Positions 6,834-14,749 of a DNA stretch of 36,940 nt are shown in pieces (position 1 is the first letter of the stretch; each line of letters starts with the position of its first letter). The translations under genes and the position numbers were made by a program. Under the pieces are notes generated by a model. The model was not told where the DNA came from. It saw nothing but the letters and a program-made list of their open reading frames with translations, and did not search any database. The stretch lies in the NCBI GenBank assembly GCA_965366365.1, contig CBDUEV010000026.1, positions 1 through 36,940 of the forward strand, in the 5' to 3' direction. This DNA is from CBDUEV01 sp965366365 (GTDB lineage: Bacteria; Actinomycetota; Acidimicrobiia; Spongiisociales; JAENVV01).

Positions 6834-7424
6834 CTACAGCCGTGGTGCGGTGGCTGTGCGCTGGGCGGCGACGCTTCTGCTGACGATCCAGGCATGTTTG
6901 CCGACCTGTCGGACCTTGGTGAACTCGTACTGTTCGAGCAGTTCGACGGTGGCGCTGAACAGGAAGCGGCCTTGCGCCTGGCGGCCCGTCGTCACCTCGG
7001 AAATGGCTTCGACCAATCCTCCCCCGCGTTCGGCGATCTGGACGAGCGCACCTTCCAGTGCCGCCCGAGCGATGCCGTCGCCCCGATGTTTTCGATCAAC
7101 GAAGATGCACGTGATCCGCCAGTCCGGACGCGGGGGCGCATCCTTTTCGTAGGCGCGCTTGTGCTTGATGTTCGAAAGCTCTTCGGGACTGCCGTACTGG
7201 CACCATCCCTGCGCGGCGCCGTTCTCGTCGACCACGAGCGCCGCATGAGCCCGATCGGTACGGACGCGATCCTCCTTGACGGTTCGATGATCGATGTCCT
7301 TCTGCCCGCACTCCGGGTGATACCCGATGCACCAGCAGCCCCCGTAGACGCCGTTGTTCCGCTCGACGAGTTCGGCGAAAGCGTCCCACGTCGACGCATC
7401 GAGTTCGTGTATCGAGTACGTCAT
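6834..7424 (-). CDS. GNAT-family N-acetyltransferase
   Basis: The 196-residue product matches a GNAT subfamily that carries GVYGGCWCIGYHPE near residue 25. The acetyl-CoA binding region is ITCIFVDRKHRGDGIARAAL, where RKHRGDGIA corresponds to the Q/RxxGxG/A pyrophosphate loop. It would transfer an acetyl group from acetyl-CoA to an unknown amine. ATG 7424 follows GGAG at 5 nt. It lies 49 nt downstream of the fructose bisphosphatase gene on the same strand and may share its transcript. Confidence 0.85.
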   Translation of the reverse strand: MTYSIHELDASTWDAFAELVERNNGVYGGCWCIGYHPECGQKDIDHRTVKEDRVRTDRAHAALVVDENGAAQGWCQYGSPEELSNIKHKRAYEKDAPPRPDWRITCIFVDRKHRGDGIARAALEGALVQIAERGGGLVEAISEVTTGRQAQGRFLFSATVELLEQYEFTKVRQVGKHAWIVSRSVAAQRTATAPRL

Positions 7425-7473
7425 TGGTTCTCCGGGTCGGAGGGCGGGCGGTCCGGCGCCAGACCCGGGCCGC

Positions 7474-8502
7474 TCAAGGATCCTCTACGAGACACTGCTC
7501 GAGGCGGCTCACCAGTCGACGGTCGCCCACGAACACGGGCGTCCGCTGATGAATGTCGGTGGGTTGAATATCGAGCAGGTCGCGCGAGCCGTCCGAACCT
7601 CTGCCTCCCGCCTGTTCGGCCAAGAACGCCAGGGGTGCGCCCTCGTACAACAGACGCAGCTTGCCTTCGGGACGGTCCACCTCGCCTGGATATCCGAACA
7701 CACCGCCGTGGAGGAGATTGCGGTGGAAGTCGGCGACAGCCGACCCGATATAGCGCTGCGACAACTCTGGAGTGTCCGGGCGGTGCAACCATTCGACAAA
7801 GCGGTCCATGCCCTTTTCCCATTGGGGCGATGACGCCAGGTTCAGCGAGTAGTACGCCGGTTCGTCTGGGAACCGAAGGTCGGACCAGGTCAGAAGGAAT
7901 TCGCCGACTTCTGTATCGAGGGTGAAAGCGTGGACGCCTTCGCCGGCGCTGTAGACCATCATCGTCGAGGTGCCGTAGAGCACGTAACCGGCGGCAATGA
8001 GGTCGCGACCTGGGCGCAGCCAGTCAGCGGAGGAAAGCGGGATGTCGGGATCCCGACGCGGATATATCCCGAAGATCGTACCGATACTCACGTTGGAGTC
8101 GATGTTGGAGGATCCATCGAGCGGGTCGTGCACAACCACGTAGGGGGCGTTCTCATCGAGCAGCACAGGCTCGGCCTGTTCCTCGGAGATGAGGGCGCAC
8201 ACTCGGCCGTGACCAGCGAGAAGCGAGGTCATGACGTCGTCGGCGTACACGTCCATCAGCTTCTGGTCTTCACCCTGCGGGTTGATGGCTCCGGCCTTGC
8301 CGAGTAGTTCGGTCAGACCCGCACGTCGGGTACGGCTGGCGATGAGTTTGCCGGCGAGTGCGATGTCGTCGAGGAGTCGTGACAGGCTTCCGGTGGCGCT
8401 GGCAGGTTGGTGATCCACCAGGAAGCGTTCGATGGTGATGAGGCGTTCCGCCGCCCTACCGCCAACGGGGGGCGGGCCTGGATCAGGGTCGAGGATGCTC
8501 AT
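7474..8502 (-). CDS. fbp: Fructose-1,6-bisphosphatase, class I
   Basis: The enzyme hydrolyses fructose 1,6-bisphosphate to fructose 6-phosphate and phosphate, the committed step of gluconeogenesis, in the cytosol. The 342-residue length is normal. Visible family motifs are GEDQKLMDVYADD, SEEQ (Glu107/Glu108, metal ligands), HDPLDGSSNID (125-135; Asp126 and Asp129 bind metal), GTIFGIY, and GKLRLLYEGAPLAFLAEQAG near the C-terminus with the substrate-binding KLRLLYE. Many actinobacteria use the unrelated GlpX (class II) enzyme instead, so a class I enzyme is informative about lineage. ATG 8502 has only a weak ribosome binding site. Confidence 0.95.
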   Translation of the reverse strand: MSILDPDPGPPPVGGRAAERLITIERFLVDHQPASATGSLSRLLDDIALAGKLIASRTRRAGLTELLGKAGAINPQGEDQKLMDVYADDVMTSLLAGHGRVCALISEEQAEPVLLDENAPYVVVHDPLDGSSNIDSNVSIGTIFGIYPRRDPDIPLSSADWLRPGRDLIAAGYVLYGTSTMMVYSAGEGVHAFTLDTEVGEFLLTWSDLRFPDEPAYYSLNLASSPQWEKGMDRFVEWLHRPDTPELSQRYIGSAVADFHRNLLHGGVFGYPGEVDRPEGKLRLLYEGAPLAFLAEQAGGRGSDGSRDLLDIQPTDIHQRTPVFVGDRRLVSRLEQCLVEDP

Positions 8503-8682
8503 CCCGCGCCTGCCATGTCGGCGAGGCGAGTGCCTCCCACATCGCTTGAATCTGTGAAATCGCCATGGTCAGTCATCGCCTACGCCTCATCGTGGTCGTG
8601 TCGCCCAAGTTGTAGCAGTCGGACGTGCGGGATGGCCGGGGAACCGAGGGCTGATATGTCCTATTTCACCAATGACAACGTG

Positions 8683-8708
8683 TAGGCGTCGGCCGGCGCC
8701 GACGCCTA
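8683..8708. terminator. Strong 11-bp hairpin overlapping the NTF2-like stop codon
   Basis: TAGGCGTCGGC pairs perfectly with GCCGACGCCTA across a 4-nt loop. The stem includes the stop codon (8706-8708, minus strand) of the NTF2-like gene. It lies between that gene and fbp, both on the minus strand, and probably separates their transcripts. No clear U-tract follows. Confidence 0.55.
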
Positions 8709-9488
8709 GAACTTTCCGGAGTTCACCCATTGATCTCGCGGAAGGATCTCTTCCATCACGTCCCAGTGCTCGACGATGCGGCCGGCTTCGACGCGATAGA
8801 GGTCGATGACGGCCATCTCGGTGCCGGCCAGGTCCACCTTTGAGAGTGCCGCGACGAAGTTGCCGCAGGCCACGATCTTGTGCGTCTCCTGGTACGTCAT
8901 GGAGAGGCCCCGTTCGGCGAGGGACTCGACGAAGCGGCGGAAACCTTCGACCCCGTCCCCGATTCGTGGATTGTGTTGAATGAAGGATTCTGTGGAGATG
9001 AACCGGTCGATCTCGTCGTACTCGCCGCTCTCCAGGATCTCGGCGATGAATCGGGAGACGAGCGCCCTGTTCTCGTCTGTCCTGTCCAAATCGGTCGGTT
9101 CGGTCGGGCCATCGACCTGGGAGTGACCGGAGACCGTTTCGTCGACCCGCTCGCCGATGATGTCCCAGTGCTCGATCATTCTGGCCTGGTCGTCGGTGTC
9201 GAAGATGTCGGCGGTCACCCAGGCGGACTCTCCACCGTTGAGGCGCTGGAGAGCGTGCACGAAGACGTACTGGCCATCCTCGAAACCACGGACGATCTGG
9301 ATGTCGCGCACGGGGTTCCGCCTGACGAAATCGGCGAAGAACTCGATGAATCCTTCCTTGCCGTCTTTCACCGGCGTCGAGTGCTGAATGTACCGGTCGC
9401 CGGCGTAGGCGTGGATCGCCGAAACGTAGTCACCGTCTCGAATTCCCTCCATGTACAGACGCTTGGCGTTGTCGAGTCGGGCGCCCAT
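8706..9488 (-). CDS. Tandem NTF2-like (SnoaL-type) two-domain protein
   Basis: The 260-residue protein holds two homologous NTF2-fold domains. In domain 1 (about residues 3-117) YIQHSTPVKDGKEGF and MIEHWDIIGER recur; in domain 2 (about 140-255) the equivalents are FIQHNPRIGDGVEGF and IVEHWDVMEE. The QH, DG and EHWD motifs are typical of SnoaL-like polyketide-cyclase or limonene-epoxide-hydrolase-like proteins. The His and Asp of each domain are kept, so both pockets may be functional. Substrate unknown. I chose ATG 9488 because GGAG lies 5 nt before it; a longer in-frame start at 9533 lacks one. Confidence 0.85.
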   Translation of the reverse strand: MGARLDNAKRLYMEGIRDGDYVSAIHAYAGDRYIQHSTPVKDGKEGFIEFFADFVRRNPVRDIQIVRGFEDGQYVFVHALQRLNGGESAWVTADIFDTDDQARMIEHWDIIGERVDETVSGHSQVDGPTEPTDLDRTDENRALVSRFIAEILESGEYDEIDRFISTESFIQHNPRIGDGVEGFRRFVESLAERGLSMTYQETHKIVACGNFVAALSKVDLAGTEMAVIDLYRVEAGRIVEHWDVMEEILPRDQWVNSGKF

Positions 9489-9607
9489 TCCTTCTCCATG
9501 TGCTTGGCGATCTACCGTTCGGTTGCTCAACACACCGGCCGATCCGATTGTTCCGGGGAGAAGTCTGAGCGGGTGTGGGGCGCCGGGCCGGCCGGCATCT
9601 CAACCTG

Positions 9608-10156
9608 TCACGCGGACTCGCTCACGCCGGCCTGCGCGTCATCCCAGACCACCGGCACCACCACCTCGTTGCGGCGCATCATGGGCGGGGTGAACGGACC
9701 GTTGTACACCGCGCCGGCAGGGTCCCCAGCCATGACCACACCGTCGCGCCGTAGCGCTTCGGCCAAGGCCGCTTCTGCCCGGCGGAAGGTCGCCTCGCTT
9801 CGGCTGCCTCGATACCGCGCCGCCGCGTAGAAACCGCCTGGAACACGAACCACCCGCACGGATTCGTCCAGGGGTCGAGGCAACTCGTCTTCTGAATACG
9901 CCTTCTCCATGAAGAATCGATAGCGATATCCGCGCTCGGTACGTTCCCGCGTGACCGGAACCGTCATGTTCATCTTCACGCCGGCAGAGTTGCCGCCGAA
10001 GATGTACCCAGCCAGGCGCCGGAATGCGGTGTTCCCCGTTGAGTCGAAATCGCCAGAGACAATCGTCTCAGCGGCGAGATAAGCTTCGTAGCGTCGTATC
10101 TCGTATCCCGAGGCCGATCTCTCGACCGTGAACGATGGCTGCTCATAGCGACTCAT
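9608..10156 (-). CDS. SOUL-family haem-binding protein
   Basis: The 182-residue product begins SRYEQPSFTVERSASGYEIRRY region-style, with the SOUL hallmarks YEIRRYEAYLAAET, AFRRLAGYIFGGN, KMNMTVPVT, FFMEKAYSEDELPRP, and a C-terminal YNGPFTPPMMRRNEV. Family knowledge: SOUL proteins bind haem or related tetrapyrroles and are soluble; the bacterial role is unclear. The start is ATG 10156, where the conserved N-terminus begins; the longer open frame upstream is not family-like. It is divergent from the phosphotransferase gene across 113 bp. Confidence 0.92.
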   Translation of the reverse strand: MSRYEQPSFTVERSASGYEIRRYEAYLAAETIVSGDFDSTGNTAFRRLAGYIFGGNSAGVKMNMTVPVTRERTERGYRYRFFMEKAYSEDELPRPLDESVRVVRVPGGFYAAARYRGSRSEATFRRAEAALAEALRRDGVVMAGDPAGAVYNGPFTPPMMRRNEVVVPVVWDDAQAGVSESA

Positions 10157-10256
10157 GAAACTGCTACGAATCAGAGCCCGCCCGTGGATGAGCCGCCGCC
10201 GAGGTCCCGGCCGGTCGGACCCTTCAACGCGCCGACAGAAGATGCGCCAAGCTGCG

Positions 10257-10262
10257 TACACT
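10257..10262 (+). promoter_or_regulatory. Candidate -10 box, leaderless start of the phosphotransferase
   Basis: TACACT ends 7 nt before GTG 10270. CCGACA at 10232-10237 is a possible -35 at a long 19-nt spacing. No ribosome binding site precedes the GTG. Confidence 0.5.
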
Positions 10263-10269
10263 CCGCGAT

Positions 10270-11181
10270 GTGAGCGAGATCGAAGCAGGGACGGCCGCCT
10301 GGATTGAAGCAGCGACCGGAACGACCCTCCTGCGATCCGAAGCACTCATGGGGGGCATGTCCTCACGGGTCCATCGCTGCTGGATGGCCGATGGTTCCGA
10401 TCTCGTGGTGCGACACATCACAGACATGGAGTGGCTGAAACGAGAACCGGACCTCATCGACCGAGAGAGGCGCGCCCTCCTTCTGCTCGCCGAGGCGGGT
10501 TTTCGGTCCCCCGCCCATGTCGCCTCGGACCCCAGCACCGGCCGACTCCTGATGGCCCGGAGACCGGGAGTGGTGGTCTCTTCCGCCGCGGGGCTCCGCC
10601 CTCGAGTCAAGGCATTGGCCGATGCAGCCGCGGCCTTCCACCGAGTCCCGCTTCCGCCAGACCATGGTTTGCCCTCCTGGCACAGCTGGGCTCCCGTCGA
10701 TCTGCGCCCACCCCAGTGGGGCGACACGGGGATGTGGAGAGCGGCCATCGACGCCTACCGTTCCTTTCCCCCGCCGAAAACGGTCACGACCAGCCTCCTG
10801 CATCGTGACTTCCATCCTCTCAACGTCTTATGGGCCGATCTAGAGGTCTCGGGGGTCGTCGACTGGGTGAATGCTTGCGTCGGGGATCCCCACGCCGAAC
10901 TCGGGCATTGCCGCTGGAATCTGGCCGTCCTCGTCGACCTGCCGGCTGCCGACGAGTTCCTCGAGCGCTACCGCCAGGCAACCGACCTCCGGGACTACCA
11001 CCCCTGGTGGGACCTCGCCACCTCGATCGGGCTTCTCCCCGGTCCCCCAGGAACGGCCGGATGGCGGGTGGTGGGTCGGACCGATCTGACCGATGCCAGG
11101 GTACGTGGCGCTACGGAGCAGTTTCTGCGGGCTGCGCTGGAACGGATGGACGAGGAGCACGGACCCGGCCGGGTTCGGTAG
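10270..11181 (+). CDS. Aminoglycoside-phosphotransferase-fold kinase
   Basis: The 303-residue product has the APH/choline-kinase fold: an N-lobe with GGMSSRVHR acting as the nucleotide loop, VVRHI as the conserved basic strand position, then the catalytic loop LLHRDFHPLNVLW (Asp180, Asn185) and the metal-binding GVVDWVNACVGDPHAELG (Asp198). The HxDxxxxN pattern is intact, so it is probably an active ATP-dependent small-molecule kinase. The family includes macrolide and aminoglycoside kinases but also many of unknown substrate, so resistance cannot be claimed. GTG 10270 lacks a ribosome binding site and looks leaderless. Confidence 0.85.
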   Translation: MSEIEAGTAAWIEAATGTTLLRSEALMGGMSSRVHRCWMADGSDLVVRHITDMEWLKREPDLIDRERRALLLLAEAGFRSPAHVASDPSTGRLLMARRPGVVVSSAAGLRPRVKALADAAAAFHRVPLPPDHGLPSWHSWAPVDLRPPQWGDTGMWRAAIDAYRSFPPPKTVTTSLLHRDFHPLNVLWADLEVSGVVDWVNACVGDPHAELGHCRWNLAVLVDLPAADEFLERYRQATDLRDYHPWWDLATSIGLLPGPPGTAGWRVVGRTDLTDARVRGATEQFLRAALERMDEEHGPGRVR

Positions 11182-11319
11182 CGGGTTCAGAGCAACATGA
11201 CCGCCGCTTGGTGAGGCGGGGCCCCATCCACTCGACCGAACACCAGACGATGGACGGTTCTGCCGCTGCGCGGCGACGGGTGCGGTCGCCGTTCCGGCCA
11301 GGCCGAGCTGTGACGTCGA

Positions 11320-12141
11320 TCAGGAGCCGAATCCGCTGGGTTGGCAGGTCGGGCACCACCAGAGGGTTCGATTGGCCATCTCGGTCGCGGCGACCGGCGT
11401 TCCACAGCGCCGGCAGGGCTCTCCCTGGCGTTTGTAGACGTACAACCGCTCCTCGCGCCTGAGGTCGCTCCGACGTCGTGCGCCCACGTCAGCAAGATCG
11501 ACGGTGATGATTCGCCCAGCCTTCTCTCCCCTCTTGAGGAGTGATGCGCACTCAGCCCAGAGCTTCTCGATTGCCTCCTGCGTGAGCCGGCCGGCCGAAA
11601 CATGCGGGTCGATGCCTGTTCGAAAGAGAGCCTCGGCCCGGTAGATGTTGCCGATCCCGGAGATGACTCGTTGATCGAGCAGGGCTGCGCCGATGGGGAC
11701 GCGCCGTCGGGACAGATTGGTAGCGAACTCGACGAGGTTTCTCCCGCGCGGTCCGTTGCCGAGTGGATCAGGACCGAGGCGATGCCGGATCGCGTCCGCT
11801 TCGATCGGATCGACGAGTTCGCATATTGTCGGGCCGGTGAGGTGAACTGTTGCCTGGTCGCCCTGCATCGTGAGTCGCGTGTTCTCCGAGGGCGGAGCCG
11901 GGTCGCTCGTGTACAGGCGGAACTTGCCGAACAACCCCAGATGGACGTGGAGGACTTCATCGCCTTCCCAGCGATAGAAGAGGTGCTTGCCGTGGGCGTC
12001 GACTGTGAGGAGTCTCCGCCCGTTCAGTCGCTTGGCGCCAAGGGCGAATCGGCCTTGCGGGGAGCCCGTTTCGATCACCTGACCTGCCAGGGCGGCCCGC
12101 TGGGTCCGAGCGTGACGATGAATCGAGTGTCCTTCAGGCAT
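11320..12141 (-). CDS. Fpg/Nei-family DNA glycosylase/AP lyase
   Basis: This base-excision repair enzyme of 273 residues would remove oxidised bases and cleave the abasic site. It begins MPEGHSIHR, so Pro2 is the Schiff-base nucleophile and Glu3 the acid; the MPEGH form points to the Nei rather than the Fpg branch. Lys52 (AHGKHLFY) is the conserved hairpin lysine. The helix-two-turn-helix region contains QRVISGIGNIYRAEALF, with the DNA-binding Asn. A C-terminal zinc finger has CRRC and CPTC. ATG 12141 follows GGAG at 6 nt. Its neighbours TfoX-like and ligC suggest a DNA-maintenance group. Confidence 0.93.
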   Translation of the reverse strand: MPEGHSIHRHARTQRAALAGQVIETGSPQGRFALGAKRLNGRRLLTVDAHGKHLFYRWEGDEVLHVHLGLFGKFRLYTSDPAPPSENTRLTMQGDQATVHLTGPTICELVDPIEADAIRHRLGPDPLGNGPRGRNLVEFATNLSRRRVPIGAALLDQRVISGIGNIYRAEALFRTGIDPHVSAGRLTQEAIEKLWAECASLLKRGEKAGRIITVDLADVGARRRSDLRREERLYVYKRQGEPCRRCGTPVAATEMANRTLWWCPTCQPSGFGS

Positions 12142-12228
12142 CAGCTCTCCGGAGTGGTGGGCGCCACGCCGGCGGGGGGCCGACAATGGAATACGGGATG
12201 TGGCGACGTTCGGGCATCGCTGAGTATT

Positions 12229-12276
12229 CGGAGCGAGCCGGCTTGGGGATGGACCATCGACGTCCCCGCCGCTCCG
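12229..12276. terminator. Nested stem-loop between the TfoX-like and Nei genes
   Basis: CGGAGCG (12229-12235) pairs with CGCTCCG (12270-12276), and inside it GGGGA (12245-12249) pairs with TCCCC (12263-12267). It follows the TfoX-like stop on the minus strand and may terminate that transcript or act in the Nei leader. Confidence 0.4.
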
Positions 12277-12285
12277 AACGGGCCA

Positions 12286-12612
12286 CTACGGGGCCGTCTC
12301 GACGAAGCGCACCCCGCGGGCGACCCACGTCTCGAGCGTCTCGTCGTCGCTGAGGCCGGCCGGTTCGACGACGACAAACGCCTTTGTCTCCCGCCCTCCG
12401 ACGAGGTGAGGACGAACATACGGCATGCCCAGGACCTCTTCCTTCGCCTCCACGCCGACTCGAACCGTCAGGCCGCGGGAGGTGACCGCGCAACACAGGC
12501 GACCCGCCACCATGAACCCCAAACCCCCACCGACGATGCGCTTCTCGACCACGTCCGAGCGACCCGACAGCGCTTGACGGACCCTGGCTGCCTCCCGTTC
12601 GTCGTACGGCAT
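12286..12612 (-). CDS. TfoX/Sxy N-terminal domain protein
   Basis: The 108-residue product is a single TfoX N-terminal domain: PYDEREAARVRQAL, then EKRIVGGGLGFMVAGRLCCAV, RVGVEAKEEVL and GFV-equivalent AFVVVEPAGL, ending WVARGVRFVETAP. Family knowledge: full TfoX/Sxy proteins regulate competence in Gammaproteobacteria, but short stand-alone domains like this one are widespread and of unknown function. ATG 12612 is preceded by AAGGAG at 5 nt (an adjacent ATG at 12615 is too close). It is divergent from ligC. The same frame stays open far upstream, antisense to ligC, which is a GC-rich artefact. Confidence 0.85.
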   Translation of the reverse strand: MPYDEREAARVRQALSGRSDVVEKRIVGGGLGFMVAGRLCCAVTSRGLTVRVGVEAKEEVLGMPYVRPHLVGGRETKAFVVVEPAGLSDDETLETWVARGVRFVETAP

Positions 12613-12694
12613 CATTTCTCCTTGATTTCTGCCTCGGCCGTCTTGCTCGTCCCTGAGCCTACGGGCGACCGCCGCCACAGCTCGGATCTCCGCC

Positions 12695-12708
12695 ACCCTC
12701 GTGAGGGT
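12695..12708. promoter_or_regulatory. Perfect inverted repeat in the TfoX-like/ligC divergent region
   Basis: ACCCTC-GT-GAGGGT is a perfect 6+2+6 palindrome in the 201-bp region between the divergent TfoX-like and ligC genes. Size and place fit a regulator site; no local regulator gene is obvious. Confidence 0.35.
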
Positions 12709-12801
12709 CGGTCGGCCTTCCAAGCCGTGCTCCTGGCGATCCGCCCACGGCGAACCGGCGACGAGGTGGGGTGTTCGGTGGCCGAGCCGGCCGAAGGTCA
12801 A

Positions 12802-12807
12802 TAGGCT
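12802..12807 (+). promoter_or_regulatory. Candidate -10 box, leaderless start of ligC
   Basis: TAGGCT ends 6 nt before ATG 12814, and no Shine-Dalgarno sequence precedes the ATG. No good -35 is visible. Confidence 0.4.
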
Positions 12808-12813
12808 GGTGCA

Positions 12814-13893
12814 ATGGATCTCCCCGTGATGCCACCGATCAAGCCGATGCTCGCCAAGCCTGTTCCCACCCTGCCGAGTGGCGAGATGTCCTACGAGCCC
12901 AAGTGGGATGGCTTCCGCTGCATCGTCTTTCGCGACGGAGAAGACGTGGTCTTGGGATCTCGCAACGAGAAGCCGCTCAACCGCTACTTCCCCGAGATGC
13001 TCGAACCCTTCCTGGGGAGCCTGCCCGAACGGTGCGTGGTGGATGGGGAACTCATCGTCAGTATCGATGGACGGCTCGATTTCGACGCCCTCGGCCAGCG
13101 TATCCACCCCGCCGACTCCAGGGTGCAGATGCTCGCCAAGGAGACCCCCGCCAGCTTCGTGGCCTTCGACCTGCTGGCGTTGGACGACGAATCGTTTCTC
13201 GACCGACCCTTCGGCGACCGCAGGACCGCTCTCGAAGGGATCGCCGGAGGCTTCGCTCCCCCGGTCCACCTCGCCCCTGCCACAACGGACCCCGACGTGG
13301 CGATCGAGTGGTTTGCCGCCACCGAAAGCGCCGGACTCGACGGTCTGATCATCAAGCCGCTCGGCGCTCCCTACGCCTCGAACAAGCGAACACAGTTCAA
13401 GCTCAAACACGTAAGGAGCGCCGACTGTGTGGTGGCCGGGTACAGAATCCACAAGTCCGGAGACGGTGTCGGCTCCCTCATCCTCGGTCTCTACAGTCCC
13501 GAAGGTCAGCTCTGGCACGTCGGGGTGGCCGCCAGCTTCACTGCCAAGAAACGGGCCGAGCTGGTCGCCGAGATGGAGCCTCTGGTGCTCGATGACCTTG
13601 CCGAACATCCTTGGGCCGAATGGATGGATGCCGAGGCAAACCAGGACGGATCCATGCCTGGTGCTCCTAACCGCTGGAGCGGGGCCAACGGGCGGGATCA
13701 CTCATGGATTCCGGTGAGACCCGAGCGAGTCGTGGAGGTTCAGTACACCTGGTCCACGGCAGGCCGCTTCCGGGGCACCACGAAGATGCTCCGCTGGCGC
13801 CCTGACCGATCCCCCGACTCGTGCAGCACCGAGCAGCTGGCCGAGCCGGAGCCCCTGGAGAAGGAATCCCCGGTAGACCATATCGTCGGTTGA
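12814..13893 (+). CDS. ligC: ATP-dependent DNA ligase (LigC type)
   Basis: The 359-residue enzyme seals nicks using ATP. Motif I is EPKWDGFR with the adenylated Lys30; SRNEKPLNRY follows; motif III is FVAFDLLALD; motif IV is GLDGLIIKPLG; motif V is TQFKLKHVRSADCVV. A C-terminal OB-fold runs from about residue 215 with the family's RPERVVEVQYTWSTAGRFRG segment. The length fits stand-alone LigC ligases of actinobacteria rather than the larger LigD or LigB. Family knowledge: LigC has been tied to base-excision and short-gap repair, which fits the nearby Nei-type glycosylase. Confidence 0.93.
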   Translation: MDLPVMPPIKPMLAKPVPTLPSGEMSYEPKWDGFRCIVFRDGEDVVLGSRNEKPLNRYFPEMLEPFLGSLPERCVVDGELIVSIDGRLDFDALGQRIHPADSRVQMLAKETPASFVAFDLLALDDESFLDRPFGDRRTALEGIAGGFAPPVHLAPATTDPDVAIEWFAATESAGLDGLIIKPLGAPYASNKRTQFKLKHVRSADCVVAGYRIHKSGDGVGSLILGLYSPEGQLWHVGVAASFTAKKRAELVAEMEPLVLDDLAEHPWAEWMDAEANQDGSMPGAPNRWSGANGRDHSWIPVRPERVVEVQYTWSTAGRFRGTTKMLRWRPDRSPDSCSTEQLAEPEPLEKESPVDHIVG

Positions 13894-13954
13894 GAACCGC
13901 CCAACCAGCGGGCTCGAGGTCACCGTCGCCTAGTGTCGGTGGCGTCCCACCCCC

Positions 13955-14419
13955 TCAGCTGTCGGCCCCATCTTCGACGCCGGCCTCGACGTAGGCCTTC
14001 AATCCGCCCAAGCTCCCAGCCATCGCCGCCTGCATGCGGCCCGCGGCCAAACGCTCGAGGAGAGGAGCGACGAAGCCGCCCTTCATGGAGTACTCCATCG
14101 TCTCCCGCACGATCGTCCCTTCCCCATGTGGCTCGATCCGGAACGTGACGCGGTTCGACTGCATAGGGACTTTGACGACCTTCGTGGTTTCGAGCACGTA
14201 ACCAGAGCCCTCGTCCCACTCGACCACCCGCTCTCCCAGCTCAACCCCGTCGGCAAAGACGCAGTACCGGGCCGCCCCGATGCCCTGTGATCCGTCGGAG
14301 GTGATCTTCACGGACTCCGTGCGTGGCATGTAGTGGCGCATCGAGGTGAGGTCTGCAAGGACGGCCCACACCGCCTCGGCGCTGGCTGCTACTTCGATGT
14401 GCTGCTCGACCTGTCGCAT
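13955..14419 (-). CDS. SRPBCC (START-like) family protein
   Basis: The 154-residue product has the usual polyketide-cyclase/dehydrase opening, QVEQHIEVAASAEAVWAVLA, followed by DLTSMRHYMPRTESV and the beta-strands of a lipid-binding cavity (ARYCVFADGVELGERVVEW), and ends in a long helix. Such proteins bind hydrophobic ligands; the ligand is unknown. ATG 14419 follows GGGAG at 5 nt; an upstream ATG at 14515 adds a basic, non-family extension. It converges with ligC. Confidence 0.85.
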   Translation of the reverse strand: MRQVEQHIEVAASAEAVWAVLADLTSMRHYMPRTESVKITSDGSQGIGAARYCVFADGVELGERVVEWDEGSGYVLETTKVVKVPMQSNRVTFRIEPHGEGTIVRETMEYSMKGGFVAPLLERLAAGRMQAAMAGSLGGLKAYVEAGVEDGADS

Positions 14420-14749
14420 CCGAACTCCCTCAGACTCGTGAATCAACACCCTATCGACGAACGAGGTGGCCCGCTTTCGACCACCGGCCCGGCTCCATCC
14501 CGGTTCGGCCGTCACGAGAATCTGCTATCTCGGCCATTGACAACTGACTTTGGGTCGACCTCGCAATAGATCTGTCACGCCTCGCCGGACGGAAAGCTGA
14601 CTGCTCGATGCAAACCACAGTGGCTGCTCATGATCCTGGCCTGGTCGTCTCCGGACGGCGTTAGAGCCGTGGCGTTGCGGCAGGATCCCCTTGGGCGACT
14701 GACGGGAAAACCGTGCCGACGGCTTCCGCCTGAGCATCGACCTCAGGAA
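14420..14749. other. Intergenic stretch without recognisable gene
   Basis: This 330-bp stretch lies between the SRPBCC gene and the end of the EamA transporter gene, both on the minus strand. Short open frames here have unnatural Arg/Ser/Pro-rich translations. I see no clear hairpin; it must contain the promoter of the SRPBCC gene. A TTGACA at 14538-14543 on the plus strand has no fitting -10. Confidence 0.5.

Noticed and set aside
10270..11181. Antibiotic resistance kinase
   Set aside because: APH-fold proteins have many non-resistance substrates; nothing here identifies an antibiotic.
12286..13701. 471-codon minus-strand open frame antisense to ligC that runs into the TfoX-like gene
   Set aside because: Only the last 108 codons match a family (TfoX). 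The rest mirrors the codon bias of ligC and is a high-G+C shadow.
14525..14737. 70-codon open frame in the intergenic region before the EamA gene
   Set aside because: Arg/Ser/Pro-rich translation, no ribosome binding site and no family resemblance.
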